Positions 1 to 8,936 of a stretch of DNA of 64,000 bases are shown here, one piece after another (position 1 is the stretch's first letter; the number at the start of each line of letters is the position of its first letter). The notes beneath the pieces were generated by a model. It made no database searches, was not told the origin of the DNA, and saw only the letters and a list, made by a program, of their open reading frames with translations. A program made the translations under genes and the position numbers. The stretch is taken from the NCBI RefSeq assembly GCF_025353885.1, contig NZ_JANXNX010000115.1:1-64000 (forward strand), given 5' to 3'. This DNA is from Sphingomonas sp. (GTDB lineage Bacteria > Pseudomonadota > Alphaproteobacteria > Sphingomonadales > Sphingomonadaceae).

Positions 1-1545
1 GCAGAGAATATTCAGATCGGTTCAAGTTATCAGTTCGTCGGCGGGTCGTTGCCGGCGCGATACGGCGAAAGCACGCTCGATAACCACACCGCGCAGTATA
101 CCAGCCTGACATCCGATGGCGACACTCACCACCGGACACGGTCCAACATCGCGTCGCTTAAAGGCGAATGGGAGGTTGGGGAGTTCACTATCGTCGCACA
201 AAGCGCTTACGTAAGTTACAAGTTGCGCAACCAGGATGATTTCGATTTTTCCACGGATGACAGTGTAAATTTCGATCGTTCCGAAAGCTATCGTCAGTTT
301 ACCCAGGAGTTGCGGATTCAGTCGCCTACCGGCGGTCGCGTTGATTATATGGCGGGAGTCTTTTTCCTAAGCAGCCACTGGGATTCGCTTGAGAAACAGA
401 TCTGGCAGGTGCCAGGGTTTCCGCCGGCGGGTCCTCCCGGGCCGGGGCAGTTATTCAACGGTCCGTTCGCCAATCATTTTGTGCAGGATCAGAAAGCTTA
501 TTCGGGCTTCGCATCGGGCACGTTCCATATCAATGATCGGCTCAGACTGGCGGGGGGATTGCGCTATACGCGCGAGACCAAGGACGTGGTGTTTGGCCGG
601 ACGCCCTTTGGAGCGCTCACGGTTTGGAATACGATCGCAAATCCACCCTTCGATCCAACACCGCTCAATCACGGCTCGAACTTTGTCGATGGCAACGTCA
701 GCCTGCAATATGACGTGACCCCCAATGTCATGGCATATGCCTCGTTCGGACATGGCAGTAAGGCCGGCGGCTTTGTCGAAACCAACACGATTGCAGTGCC
801 CCCGCAGGCGCTTGTCAATGGCAAGGTTCCCGCGGCGCTCGTGGCGGCAGGGTCGGCGATCCGGGACGAAAAGGTTAAAAGCTACGAAATCGGCGTCAAG
901 ACGACCCTGTTCGATAGACGTCTGCGTTTCAACATTGCTGGCTTCTGGACCGACATCAAGGATTTTCAGGACACGATTTTCACCGGTGGCACCCTTGGCT
1001 TCATTACCTTTAACGGACCCGCGCGCAGTCGTGGTGCCGAGATCGAGACCGCGTTTCAAATAACGCCAAGCCTGCGGTTCGACGGTGGGCTGACCTATGC
1101 GGACTCGACCAGCGTTCTGCAGCCGATCGATCCAGTCACCTTGTTTCCCCAGGTCGATGCTAACGGCAAGGCGGTTTTCGGTCGTTATCGCCGGTCACAG
1201 GCGCCGAAAGTAATCTTCAATGCAGGGGCCACATTCGACACAAGGCTGACCGATCGCTTGGGGGGTCACCTGGGCGCAAGCGTTCGCCACCGCAGCAGCA
1301 TGTTCAACCAGGATCAGGAGATGTTTCTTTCCAAACCGCTCACAACGCTTGATCTTCAGGCGGGGATCGAGATGGCGGATAAAAGCTGGGGCATCGACGT
1401 GGTTGCCAAGAACGTGACCAATTCAATCTCCCAGGATTTCGCCAGTCCCTCTGTCGATCCGCGCTTTGGTGCCTTTTACGGGGCGTATCTGGCCGGACCC
1501 AATGCTCTGCGTACTGTTATGCTCTCGGCACACTTCAAATATTGA
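1..1545 (+). CDS. TonB-dependent receptor, C-terminal part (5' end outside window)
   Basis: The frame is open from base 1 and ends in TGA at 1543-1545, so the ORF track start at 49 (TTG) is an artefact of the window edge. About 514 residues are present. They read as the barrel of an outer-membrane active transporter: repeated amphipathic strands such as 'LRLAGGLRYTRETKDVVFG' and 'MAYASFGHGSKAGGF', and a final strand ending in the aromatic 'HFKY' expected for barrel insertion. The plug and TonB box lie upstream of the window. Its neighbours (P450, Baeyer-Villiger monooxygenase) suggest a hydrophobic organic substrate rather than iron, but that is inference. Family confidence is high; the substrate is unknown. 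Confidence 0.9.
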   Translation, partial: AENIQIGSSYQFVGGSLPARYGESTLDNHTAQYTSLTSDGDTHHRTRSNIASLKGEWEVGEFTIVAQSAYVSYKLRNQDDFDFSTDDSVNFDRSESYRQFTQELRIQSPTGGRVDYMAGVFFLSSHWDSLEKQIWQVPGFPPAGPPGPGQLFNGPFANHFVQDQKAYSGFASGTFHINDRLRLAGGLRYTRETKDVVFGRTPFGALTVWNTIANPPFDPTPLNHGSNFVDGNVSLQYDVTPNVMAYASFGHGSKAGGFVETNTIAVPPQALVNGKVPAALVAAGSAIRDEKVKSYEIGVKTTLFDRRLRFNIAGFWTDIKDFQDTIFTGGTLGFITFNGPARSRGAEIETAFQITPSLRFDGGLTYADSTSVLQPIDPVTLFPQVDANGKAVFGRYRRSQAPKVIFNAGATFDTRLTDRLGGHLGASVRHRSSMFNQDQEMFLSKPLTTLDLQAGIEMADKSWGIDVVAKNVTNSISQDFASPSVDPRFGAFYGAYLAGPNALRTVMLSAHFKY

Positions 1546-1556
1546 GCGGCCAAAGA

Positions 1557-1591
1557 TGGCGCCCGACCTGACATCACTCGATCGGGCGCCA
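1557..1591. terminator. Candidate bidirectional terminator hairpin
   Basis: Perfect 10-bp arms, TGGCGCCCGA and TCGGGCGCCA, surround a 15-base loop between the convergent TonB receptor and TetR genes. The right arm lies in the last codons of the TetR gene. There is no strong T-run on the plus strand and only TTT on the minus strand, so intrinsic termination is plausible but unproven. Confidence 0.45.
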
Positions 1592-2272
1592 CCAGCTCAC
1601 CCTGCCCGGCGCCTCTGTGACGAGGCGCTGGAACGCCTGCGCCGCAACCTGTTTGGCCTTCTCCGGCGAGACCCCAAAGCTGCCCAGAACCATCGCCGTG
1701 ACCCCCCGAATATAGGCCGGATCGCGTCCACCCGAAATGATACGGCGGATCGCTTCATGTTTGGCTCCCATCAGCAGGTCAGCCGCGAGATCGACGGAGA
1801 CCACGGTATAATCCCCCGATGTCACGCCCTTCCTGATGTCGCCCTTGACTTTGCTGGAAATCAACCCGTGCTCGCCGTCCATCAGGCCGAGGTGAGTGAT
1901 AAATCCCCCCCAGTCCGGATCGATCCAGGCCCGCGCGAGAAACGTCTGAAAACCAGTTGCCGTCCGCATTACAGGGTCGTCGAGGATATCGTAAACGTTG
2001 AAGATGTCGAAGGTCATCTGCTCGGCAAGTTCAAAAGCGAGCTGTGTCACCGCCTCGTCAAGCGTATCGAAATGCCTATAAAATGTGCCGCGGGACACTT
2101 TGGCGTGACGTACGACATCCTCGATCACGGTTGGGCCGGTCAATTTGCGGCCCGCGCACACGGTCAAGATCGACTGAAGCAGATGAGCACGCATGCGCGT
2201 ACGTCGCTCTCGCCCGACACGGACCCGGTGGTCCTCGCGGGCAGGCTCCACGGGTATCTCACCGGAATTCAT
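1574..2272 (-). CDS. TetR/AcrR family transcriptional regulator
   Basis: With the start at ATG 2272 ('MNSGEIPVEP') the protein has 232 residues. The longer track ORF (2320) would read through the palindrome at 2291-2305, so the shorter start is preferred. The N-terminal helix-turn-helix is clear: 'GPTVIEDVVRHAKVSRGTFY' followed by 'RHFDTLDEAV' is the classic TetR DNA-binding signature. The C-terminal two thirds are a helical ligand/dimer domain without a recognisable ligand class. It is transcribed away from the P450 gene across about 80 bases holding a perfect 15-bp palindrome, so it probably represses itself and the P450. The inducer is unknown. Confidence 0.88.
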   Translation of the reverse strand: MNSGEIPVEPAREDHRVRVGRERRTRMRAHLLQSILTVCAGRKLTGPTVIEDVVRHAKVSRGTFYRHFDTLDEAVTQLAFELAEQMTFDIFNVYDILDDPVMRTATGFQTFLARAWIDPDWGGFITHLGLMDGEHGLISSKVKGDIRKGVTSGDYTVVSVDLAADLLMGAKHEAIRRIISGGRDPAYIRGVTAMVLGSFGVSPEKAKQVAAQAFQRLVTEAPGRVSWWRPIE

Positions 2273-2290
2273 AATACTCACGTCATCACA

Positions 2291-2305
2291 ATGACAGATT
2301 GTCAT
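2291..2305. promoter_or_regulatory. Candidate TetR operator (perfect 6-3-6 palindrome)
   Basis: ATGACAGATTGTCAT is a perfect inverted repeat, ATGACA-GAT-TGTCAT, in the divergent region between the tetR start (2272) and the P450 start (2353). Its size and symmetry fit a TetR dimer site. It lies 18 bases from the tetR start and 47 bases from the P450 start. Confidence 0.6.
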
Positions 2306-2352
2306 CTGGATGGAAAGCAAGTGCTAACGAAGCAAAATCGAGGAGACATATC

Positions 2353-3536
2353 ATGGCTTTGATGGACCTTGTTCCAACGTTTAACGAAGATTTCTGGAGT
2401 GATGAGGTCATCCTCAATCCCTATCCGCATTATGATCGTCTGCGGGAATTGGGCCCGGCGGTATGGCTGGCGCGAAATGACGCATGGGCCTTGACCCATT
2501 TTGACTCCGTGCGACGAGCATTGCTGTCTTCGGAAGTATTTTCGTCTGCCAGCGGCTGCATGATGAACGAACCGATGAACAGCGCGAGCAAAGGAATTAT
2601 GCTTTGCAGCGACGATCCGGATCATCTTGTCATGCGCCGGTTGTTTGCCAAACCGTTGCTGCCAAAGGCTTTGAATGAGTTGCGCCCGCGTCTTGAAACT
2701 CTCGTAGGCGATAAGATCGATCAGCTTAGCAAAGTCGGCATGTTCGATGGTGTTGCCGACCTGGCTCATTTTCTGCCGCTCGCGATTGTGACCGAACTAG
2801 TCGGTCTGGACGAAGAGGGCCAAGCCCGCATGCTTGAATGGGCCGCAGCGATATTCAACGCTTTCGACCGATCGAAAACGACCGCACGGTCGACGGACTA
2901 CAAATTACTCAGCAGGTGATCAGCTATGTTCTGGAGCGGGTAGACCGGAAAACAATGGTCCCCGGGGGATGGGGCGAAGCCTTATTTCGCGCAGCAGACG
3001 CTGGTGCAATCACCGAACAAACCGCACGCATGATGCTGATCGACTATCTTACCCCATCGTTGGACACGACAATCAACGCGACCAGCGCGGCGCTCGAACT
3101 TTTTGCAGAATATCCCGATCAATGGGACCGCCTTCGTGGTGAGCCTGCGCTGATCCCACACGCCATCAACGAAATTATTCGCATGGAATCGCCGATCCGT
3201 GCATTTTCTCGTTTCGTGACGACCGACGTCGACGTGGGAGACGTTCGTATTCCCGCAGGGTCACGCGCTCTGATGCTCTACGCTTGTGCGAACCGCGATC
3301 CTGCGAAATTTATCGAGCCGACCCGCTTCGACATCACGCGCAAGCCCAGCGACCATCTCGGTTTTGGAATGGGCACCCACGTTTGCGCGGGCATGCACCT
3401 CGCCAAACTCGAAATTTCGATCATCCTGGAGGCCATGGTCGCGAAAGTCTGTCGGATCGAGGCTTCCGACCCTGTTCGGAAGCCCCATAATACATTGCGG
3501 GGACTGGCGTCGCTGCGTTGTGCGTTCCGCGCTTGA
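2353..3536 (+). pseudogene. Cytochrome P450, frameshifted
   Basis: ATG 2353 follows the ribosome site AGGAGA. The first frame runs through 'PYPHYDRLRELGPAVWL' and the C-helix region 'DPDHLVMRRLFAKPL', then leaves P450-like sequence after 'AAAIFNAF' near base 2866. The next frame resumes with 'PIENDRTVDG' and carries the I-helix 'YLTPSLDTTINAT', the ExxR motif in 'NEIIRMESPIR' and the haem loop 'FGMGTHVCAGMHLAK' with its cysteine ligand. Total length (1184 nt) is one base short of 395 codons, so a single-base deletion around 2866-2868 explains everything. All catalytic motifs are intact otherwise. It could be a real recent pseudogene or a sequencing error. Class I bacterial P450; the substrate is unknown, and no ferredoxin or reductase gene is adjacent. 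Confidence 0.88.
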
Positions 3537-3572
3537 TGCTCATCGGCACAGTTCGATGGTCCCAAGTTTTCG

Positions 3573-4667
3573 TCAGGCTGTTTGAGGGAATTTAACGGTA
3601 AAACAGGCGCCTTCGCCATCAGTGCGTCGAGCGGCGTCCAGCGTGCCACCAAGCTGCTTTGCCAGCGTGTTTATCACGCGCATTCCCAATCCCGCGTTCG
3701 CAGCTTGGGCATTGAACCCATCGACCAAACCGGTGCCTTCGTCGCAAACGATAAGCTTATTGAGGTCACCCGACGTTCGGAATGTGACGTCGATCTTGCC
3801 CGCGCCATGTTTTGCGGCGTTGGTGACCAGCTCGTTGGCGATCAATCCAATCGCCTGGATTGAGGTGGCAGGAATCATGTCCTCATCACCCGTGACGACG
3901 ATCTCACGATCCAGGATCGCCGCAAGATCATCGCAGAGCCGCTTAAGGAACGCGATGCAGGATACATTGTCGGCGACATCGGCGTAAAAGTGACGGTGAA
4001 CCTGGGCAACCGCCGCTACCCGGTTGGCGGCCAGCTTTAGGTGAGTGGCGGCCTGCTCGGCCCCGGGCGATCGGCTTTGCAGCGAAAGCAAGCTGGAAAC
4101 AAACTGCAAACTGTTCATCACTCGGTGGTCAATTTCCTTCGCCATCAAATTCGCCTTGCTCACAGCGTTCCGTGACGAAAGCCCAAGCTCAAGCTGGTCC
4201 ATGACAATCGTGGCCAGGTCCTCCAAATCTTCGATTTGCTCTTGGCCGAATGAACGCGGCTCCTTGTCGATGATGCATAAGGTGCCAAGGTTGTACCCAT
4301 CGCTTGTTGTCAGCGGCACGGCGGCGTAGAAACGGAGGCCGAAGTCCCCGGCGACCAATGGATTTGCCAAGGAACGCGGATCAATTCGCGCATCCTCGAT
4401 CAGATAGGGTACGCCGCCGAGAATGGCGGAAGCGCACAAGCCGGGTTCCCGATCGATTTGATTGACGGGCAGGCCATGATGCGACTTGAACCATATCCTG
4501 TCTTCATCGACGACACTTATGATGGCAATTGGAACCCCGAACCGCCGTGCGGCCAAGGCGGTGATCCGATCGAATGCGCCATCCGGCGGGCTGTCGAGAA
4601 TGTCATAGCGACGAACCGCCCTTATGCGCCCAGCCTCATCCGGCAATGATTTTTCTTGGATCGACAT
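3573..4667 (-). CDS. GAF-domain sensor histidine kinase, HisKA_2 type
   Basis: The start is placed at ATG 4667 ('MSIQEKSLPDEAGR'), preceded by GGGGAAG; the ORF track start at 4754 adds 29 unlikely residues. The 364-residue protein has no membrane segment. A GAF sensor domain occupies about residues 25-160 ('RRFGVPIAIISVVDEDRIWF', 'PLTTSDGYNLGTLCIID'). A HisKA_2 dimerisation segment has the phospho-acceptor in 'KEIDHRVMNSLQFVSSLL'. The ATPase domain shows the N-box 'LIANELVTNAAKHG' and 'DEGTGL'. This kinase class in alphaproteobacteria often feeds the general stress response through PhyR-like partners, but no phyR or ecfG is in the window. Cytoplasmic; the signal is unknown. Confidence 0.87.
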   Translation of the reverse strand: MSIQEKSLPDEAGRIRAVRRYDILDSPPDGAFDRITALAARRFGVPIAIISVVDEDRIWFKSHHGLPVNQIDREPGLCASAILGGVPYLIEDARIDPRSLANPLVAGDFGLRFYAAVPLTTSDGYNLGTLCIIDKEPRSFGQEQIEDLEDLATIVMDQLELGLSSRNAVSKANLMAKEIDHRVMNSLQFVSSLLSLQSRSPGAEQAATHLKLAANRVAAVAQVHRHFYADVADNVSCIAFLKRLCDDLAAILDREIVVTGDEDMIPATSIQAIGLIANELVTNAAKHGAGKIDVTFRTSGDLNKLIVCDEGTGLVDGFNAQAANAGLGMRVINTLAKQLGGTLDAARRTDGEGACFTVKFPQTA

Positions 4668-4835
4668 CGTGATCTTCCCCAGGACCCCGGGCGCTCGCCG
4701 CGCCCGTCGCATTTTCCTATTATAATAATGGCATGCGGAATCAAACCTGAACATGAACAGTGCGGTCTACGGCCGATTGATCCAACCGGAAAGCTGCCGT
4801 CCGCGGTGGCAAGATCGAATATCGATAACGGTATT

Positions 4836-5097
4836 TTAAGAGATGAAAGGCGCAACGACTTTCACGGCTTGACTGACGTAGAGTGCCTTTTCGCCCACCG
4901 GCGCGACGTAGCGCATCGCCTCCTCGGCATCGCGCATGGTTGCGCCACGGGCGATCATCCAAGTCGCGAGATACTGGGAGGCGTGGCTTCATGCGGTTCA
5001 GGATTGCCGCCGCAACGAACGAGCCCAGTTCATTGAACCCGTTGAACGTCAAAACCGCAATTTTGCAGGAACTCCTCCTCTGGCGAATGGTGAACAT
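4836..5097 (-). pseudogene. DJ-1/PfpI family remnant with internal deletion
   Basis: This sits in the otherwise gene-less 4668-5210 stretch. One minus-strand frame (about 5067-4990) reads 'KIAVLTFNGFNELGSFVAAA', the first strand and helix of DJ-1/PfpI proteins. After 'ILNRMK' the reading moves to another frame giving 'ASQYLATWMIARGATMRDAE' and 'YVAPVGEKALYVSQAVKVV', ending in TAA at 4838-4836, which matches the family C-terminus. The middle (about 120 residues, with the nucleophile-elbow cysteine) is missing. An AGGAGG ribosome site is present, but the codon where 'MKIAVL' should start is TGC. It looks like a decayed gene. The rest of the stretch shows only a possible promoter for the kinase (TATAAT on the minus strand, 4719-4724). 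Confidence 0.7.
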
Positions 5098-5210
5098 CCT
5101 ACATAGCGAAGCTGTTACGAAAGGAACGGCAGCTATTGGTTAGAAGCACATCTTTTCGACCAACGGGTTTCAGCACGCAGTAGCATACGTTTCATCGCCA
5201 TGCTCGAGAG

Positions 5211-6629
5211 TTACCTCGTCGGCAGAGCCCCACCACCTTTTACAAATTGTAAGGTCAATAATCCCGCCACCAGCAGTCCGGAGATTGGAAGGAGACCGAT
5301 CCGTTGCGACCCACTTAAATCGGTCGCAAGCTGTACGAGCAGCGGGCCGAGCCACATCGTCGCCGTTCCCGCAATGACGAACAAGCCAAAGAAAATGCCG
5401 ATCTTTTCTGGAGGCACGAGCCTGGTAAGCAAGGTACGGCTAGATGAATAAGCCGCTGTCACCGTCATGGCACCTAGGAAACCACAAACGATAAGGCCAA
5501 TTTCTGGAGCTGTTCGGAAGAGAGGGCCGTTCCACAGCGGGACGTGTGTGGTTGGGTCGTAGGCTTGGTAGAACAGCAAGTGCGGGGTGTTCCCAAGCGA
5601 TAACAATTGCGACAAGATAACGCCGGCGATCTCGAATTTGAGAGCCAGTTTCGGCCCGATGCGACCGTCCAGCCAGCCCGCGGCCAGCCCTCCAAAGACC
5701 GAGAAAATGCTTAGCAACATTCCATAAGCAAGGAGTTCAAGCGACCTCCAGCCCATGACGCCAGCCGCGTAGATTCCGGCAAATATCAGAATTCCGGTCA
5801 ATCCGTCGGTAAACAGCATTCTTGCCGCCAGATAGGTCAGCGCATCGCGATGACCACGTGCCTGACTAAACAACAATTTTAGATCGGCGATGCCCATCCG
5901 TATCGCTTTTAAGAGTCTAACTCCGGTAGCGGGAACATCGGGCACGAAACGGAACAATGGCAGAGCGCCCAACAAAAATGCGGTTCCGACCAGGATCGGC
6001 ACGATTCGATCCGGCTGATGGCTGAGGACATCAAGCCCAAACAACGGCTGCGATGGCACGAAAGCCCAGTCTACCTTCCCTGGCAGGGCGAAGGCCCACA
6101 TCACAAACGCAAGCATCATCACAGATATAAAGTTTCCGAGCGCCAAACCTAGTCCAGAGGCTGCGCCTGCGTGTTTCATGCCTGCGGCCGGAATCAACAA
6201 CGCGTTGTGAAGCGTTTCTGTATAGGAGAACAGGACCGAGATAAGTGCCAGCATCGCAACGATCAACGGCACGCTCAATCCCGATCCGTCGGATTTTGCC
6301 CACCACAGACCCATGATGAGCGGAACCATCAGCGCCACAACGGCCGCAAGCCAAGGCTTGCGAGATCCCATGCGATCGACGGTTGCACCCAACAGGGGTG
6401 CGGTCAGCATCACGCCCCATCCTGCATATTTCGCGCCGCTTGCGACGATGGCCTGCCCATGCACCGGATCCGCGATAACGCTGGTAACGAGATACGGCAC
6501 GAAAACGTAGATCGTTATCAGTATGATATAGGGATCGCGGACCCCTTGAAACAAAGCCCAGCACCAAGATGACAAGCCAAGCGTCGGATCTGACAGTTTC
6601 GGCTTATGTGACGCTGCAGGGTTGCTCAA
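5211..6629 (-). CDS. MFS transporter, UMF1-like
   Basis: The 472-residue, roughly 12-helix protein is the last gene of the minus-strand BVMO operon. The opening 'FQGVRDPYIILITIYVFVPY' resembles UMF1/Atg22-type major facilitators. The conserved cytoplasmic loop appears as 'PLLGATVDRMGSRKPWLA'. It starts with TTG at 6629, overlapping the aldehyde dehydrogenase stop (TTGA), so translation is probably coupled. Its role is inferred from context: moving the operon's substrate or product across the inner membrane. Direction and substrate cannot be read from the sequence. Confidence 0.85.
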   Translation of the reverse strand: MSNPAASHKPKLSDPTLGLSSWCWALFQGVRDPYIILITIYVFVPYLVTSVIADPVHGQAIVASGAKYAGWGVMLTAPLLGATVDRMGSRKPWLAAVVALMVPLIMGLWWAKSDGSGLSVPLIVAMLALISVLFSYTETLHNALLIPAAGMKHAGAASGLGLALGNFISVMMLAFVMWAFALPGKVDWAFVPSQPLFGLDVLSHQPDRIVPILVGTAFLLGALPLFRFVPDVPATGVRLLKAIRMGIADLKLLFSQARGHRDALTYLAARMLFTDGLTGILIFAGIYAAGVMGWRSLELLAYGMLLSIFSVFGGLAAGWLDGRIGPKLALKFEIAGVILSQLLSLGNTPHLLFYQAYDPTTHVPLWNGPLFRTAPEIGLIVCGFLGAMTVTAAYSSSRTLLTRLVPPEKIGIFFGLFVIAGTATMWLGPLLVQLATDLSGSQRIGLLPISGLLVAGLLTLQFVKGGGALPTR

Positions 6630-8089
6630 CTGGATCCCAGAACTGCAGCTACGAGCGCGGCACCCTTCGCGTATGGGGCATAAAAGGCGTCGATCATATC
6701 GCCCGTACCACGCACCACTACTCCGCGCTGGTTCGAAAACTCGCGGAATCCCTCGATGCCGTGGTGCCGTCCCATGCCGCTCATTCCCGAGCCACCGAAG
6801 CCCATTGAGGGTAGCGCGCTTTGGACCGCGCAGGTGTTCACGGCAGCGCCGCCCGAAATCGTTTTATTCAGCACTTCATGGGTCACCAGCGGATCATCGC
6901 CAAAGACGTAGAGAGCGAGAGGACGTTCGCCAGCATTGATCAGGTCAATCGCTTCCGACAAGTCGTCATATGGAATGATGGGCAGGATCGGCCCAAAGAT
7001 TTCTTCAGTCATAATTCGCAGATCGGGCGCGGGGTCAACAACCAGCGATATCGGCATCCGTCGTGTTCCGCGATCGCTGGTGGTGTCGTCTTCAAGCGTG
7101 ACGATCACTGTCTGGCGATCGGCTGCCTCGGCGAGAAGTTCGGTCAACCGGTCGAAATGACGATTGGAAATGATGCCGGTCACCTCTTGGCCGCGTGCAT
7201 AGTCGGGTGCTGCGCGCTTCATAAAAGCGGTCGCATGGTCCACAAACAACGCCAGGTCGCTGCGCGGCACAAGGGCGTAATCGACCGACACACACATTTG
7301 GCCGTTCTTGATTATTTTGGTTCCAATCACCGACTCCACATTGCCTTCTGTCACCGACCCGGGGGTGATGAGGGCAGGACATTTCCCGCCGAGTTCGAGC
7401 GTCACCGGCGTGAGGTTCTGGGCTGCGGCCATCATGACCTGGCGCCCCACATCCGGACTTCCGGTATAAAGTAAATGATCCCAGGGAAGTGTCGAGAACG
7501 CTTGCGCTAATTGCAGTCCGCCAACGGCCACATAAACCAGCGACGGATCGAACGTTGCTGTAATCATTTCGTTGAGCAGGGCGGCGCACGCTGGGGTATA
7601 TTCGGAAGGCTTGACGATAACGCGATTACCTGCGGCGAGTATTTCGACCATTGGGCCAACCGCAAGATCAAAGGGGAAATTCCACGGCACGATGTTGCCG
7701 ACCACGCCCTTGGGCTGCAATTGCACATAGGCATGAGCGTTGCCATACATGCCGGCGTCCATTTCCCGATCTTCGGGATGCATCCAGTCTTTCAGATGCG
7801 CCAGCACATATTGCGCACGCGCCACCACGCCCAGAACTTCGATCATGTCCGATGCGGGCACCGGATGTGCACCAAAGTCAGCGATCAGCGCCGCGCTGAT
7901 CCGCTCGCGATTGGCGAGCATCATGCCAATCAGTTTTTCCAGCCTTTCGCGCCGTTCGTCCAAACTTGGGTTCCGGTCGCCCGCAAAGGCGGTGCGCTGC
8001 TCATCGAATGCCCGGCGGAGCGCGACTATTTCTGTTTCGGCATTGGAGTCGGACAAGGCTGTGATGGGCTGTTGTTGCAAAAGCGACAT
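6626..8089 (-). CDS. Aldehyde dehydrogenase, coniferyl-aldehyde-dehydrogenase-like
   Basis: The 487-residue NAD(P)-dependent enzyme oxidises an aldehyde to the acid. The cofactor and catalytic motifs are intact: 'VVGNIVPWNFPF' (residues about 130-141), 'TLELGGKCPALI' with the general-base glutamate, and 'NGQMCVSVDYALV' with the nucleophilic cysteine. 'EEIFGPILPIIPYD' is also present. The N-terminal 'LRRAFDEQR..' and the C-terminal hydrophobic tail resemble the CalB/coniferyl aldehyde dehydrogenase branch, but that branch is broad and no lignin genes are near. In this operon the likely substrate is the aldehyde from the alcohol released after Baeyer-Villiger oxidation and ester hydrolysis; this is inference. 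No esterase is visible in the operon. Confidence 0.92.
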   Translation of the reverse strand: MSLLQQQPITALSDSNAETEIVALRRAFDEQRTAFAGDRNPSLDERRERLEKLIGMMLANRERISAALIADFGAHPVPASDMIEVLGVVARAQYVLAHLKDWMHPEDREMDAGMYGNAHAYVQLQPKGVVGNIVPWNFPFDLAVGPMVEILAAGNRVIVKPSEYTPACAALLNEMITATFDPSLVYVAVGGLQLAQAFSTLPWDHLLYTGSPDVGRQVMMAAAQNLTPVTLELGGKCPALITPGSVTEGNVESVIGTKIIKNGQMCVSVDYALVPRSDLALFVDHATAFMKRAAPDYARGQEVTGIISNRHFDRLTELLAEAADRQTVIVTLEDDTTSDRGTRRMPISLVVDPAPDLRIMTEEIFGPILPIIPYDDLSEAIDLINAGERPLALYVFGDDPLVTHEVLNKTISGGAAVNTCAVQSALPSMGFGGSGMSGMGRHHGIEGFREFSNQRGVVVRGTGDMIDAFYAPYAKGAALVAAVLGSS

Positions 8090-8147
8090 GATGCCAATTC
8101 CTATAATTTAAAAATGGGCCGTGCACCGCACGGCCCAAGTTGAGAAG

Positions 8148-8936
8148 CTATTGCGCAAAACCAAACATCTGGGCGCGCTCGTCGCGTACGCGTTCCGGGA
8201 ATGCTGTAACTTCCACGTCGAAATCCTTGAGTTCTGCGGGAACATACCAATGAAGTTTGTTTTCGTGATATGCAGCCCAAGTCGCTTCTGCGACGGCTGA
8301 GGGGGGCGTAAGGCGCCACATTCCTTCCTCAGGCGCCATCGCGCGCATTGTGTCGCCAAGGATTGCCGTATCGATCAACCCAGGCAGAAGGTCGGCTGCA
8401 CGCACGCCATAACGCTGGAATTCGACCGACAGCGCCTCTGTCAGACCGCGCACGGCGTGTTTCGTTGCTGAATATACCGCAATTCCCCCTGTGCCCCAGA
8501 TCGCCGACGACGAGGACGTCGTGAGGCACAGCGAACCTGGCGTCGCTTTCAGCAGAGGCATGCCGGCACGGATGCCGATCATCACACCAATCAAATTGAC
8601 GTTGATGACCTTCATCACGTCTTCCCATGATATCTCGTCGAACATGCCTTCGACGGCGATCCCAGCGTTGTTCATCAAAAGATCGAGCTTGCCCCCGGTC
8701 GCCCCCGAAAAGGCCGACATGGCGCGGGAAAATGCGTCGGCATTTGCAACATCAAGCACACCGAAATGCCCGTTATCGGCACCGATTTCACGCTCAAGCG
8801 CGTCGAGACCCGGTTGATTGACATCGAATGCGCCAACGAACCAGCCATGTTGAGCAAAAAGAAGCGCCGTTGCACGTCCCATGCCCGATGCAGCGCCAGT
8901 GATAAAAACAGATTTGCGGCCAGCAGATTTAAGCAT
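8148..8936 (-). CDS. Short-chain dehydrogenase/reductase (classical SDR)
   Basis: The start is placed at ATG 8936, preceded by CAGGAA and overlapping the monooxygenase stop by 8 bases; the track's 9086 start would run deep into the BVMO gene. The product has 262 residues. The Rossmann motif 'VFITGAASGMGRATALLF' is at the N-terminus, followed by 'NNAG', the catalytic serine in 'SSSSAIWGTGG' and the catalytic pair in 'YSATKHAVRG'. It is a cytoplasmic NAD(P)-dependent oxidoreductase, probably interconverting an alcohol and a ketone or aldehyde in the pathway (substrate ketone formation before the BVMO, or alcohol oxidation after it). Confidence 0.92.
   Translation of the reverse strand: MLKSAGRKSVFITGAASGMGRATALLFAQHGWFVGAFDVNQPGLDALEREIGADNGHFGVLDVANADAFSRAMSAFSGATGGKLDLLMNNAGIAVEGMFDEISWEDVMKVINVNLIGVMIGIRAGMPLLKATPGSLCLTTSSSSAIWGTGGIAVYSATKHAVRGLTEALSVEFQRYGVRAADLLPGLIDTAILGDTMRAMAPEEGMWRLTPPSAVAEATWAAYHENKLHWYVPAELKDFDVEVTAFPERVRDERAQMFGFAQ

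Noticed and set aside
451-1059. 202-residue minus-strand ORF inside the first TonB receptor
   Set aside because: It is a shadow of the receptor frame with no domain, no ribosome site and atypical composition.
1466-2362. 298-residue plus-strand ORF over the TetR gene
   Set aside because: Antisense shadow of TetR; it also spans the operator and runs into the P450 leader.
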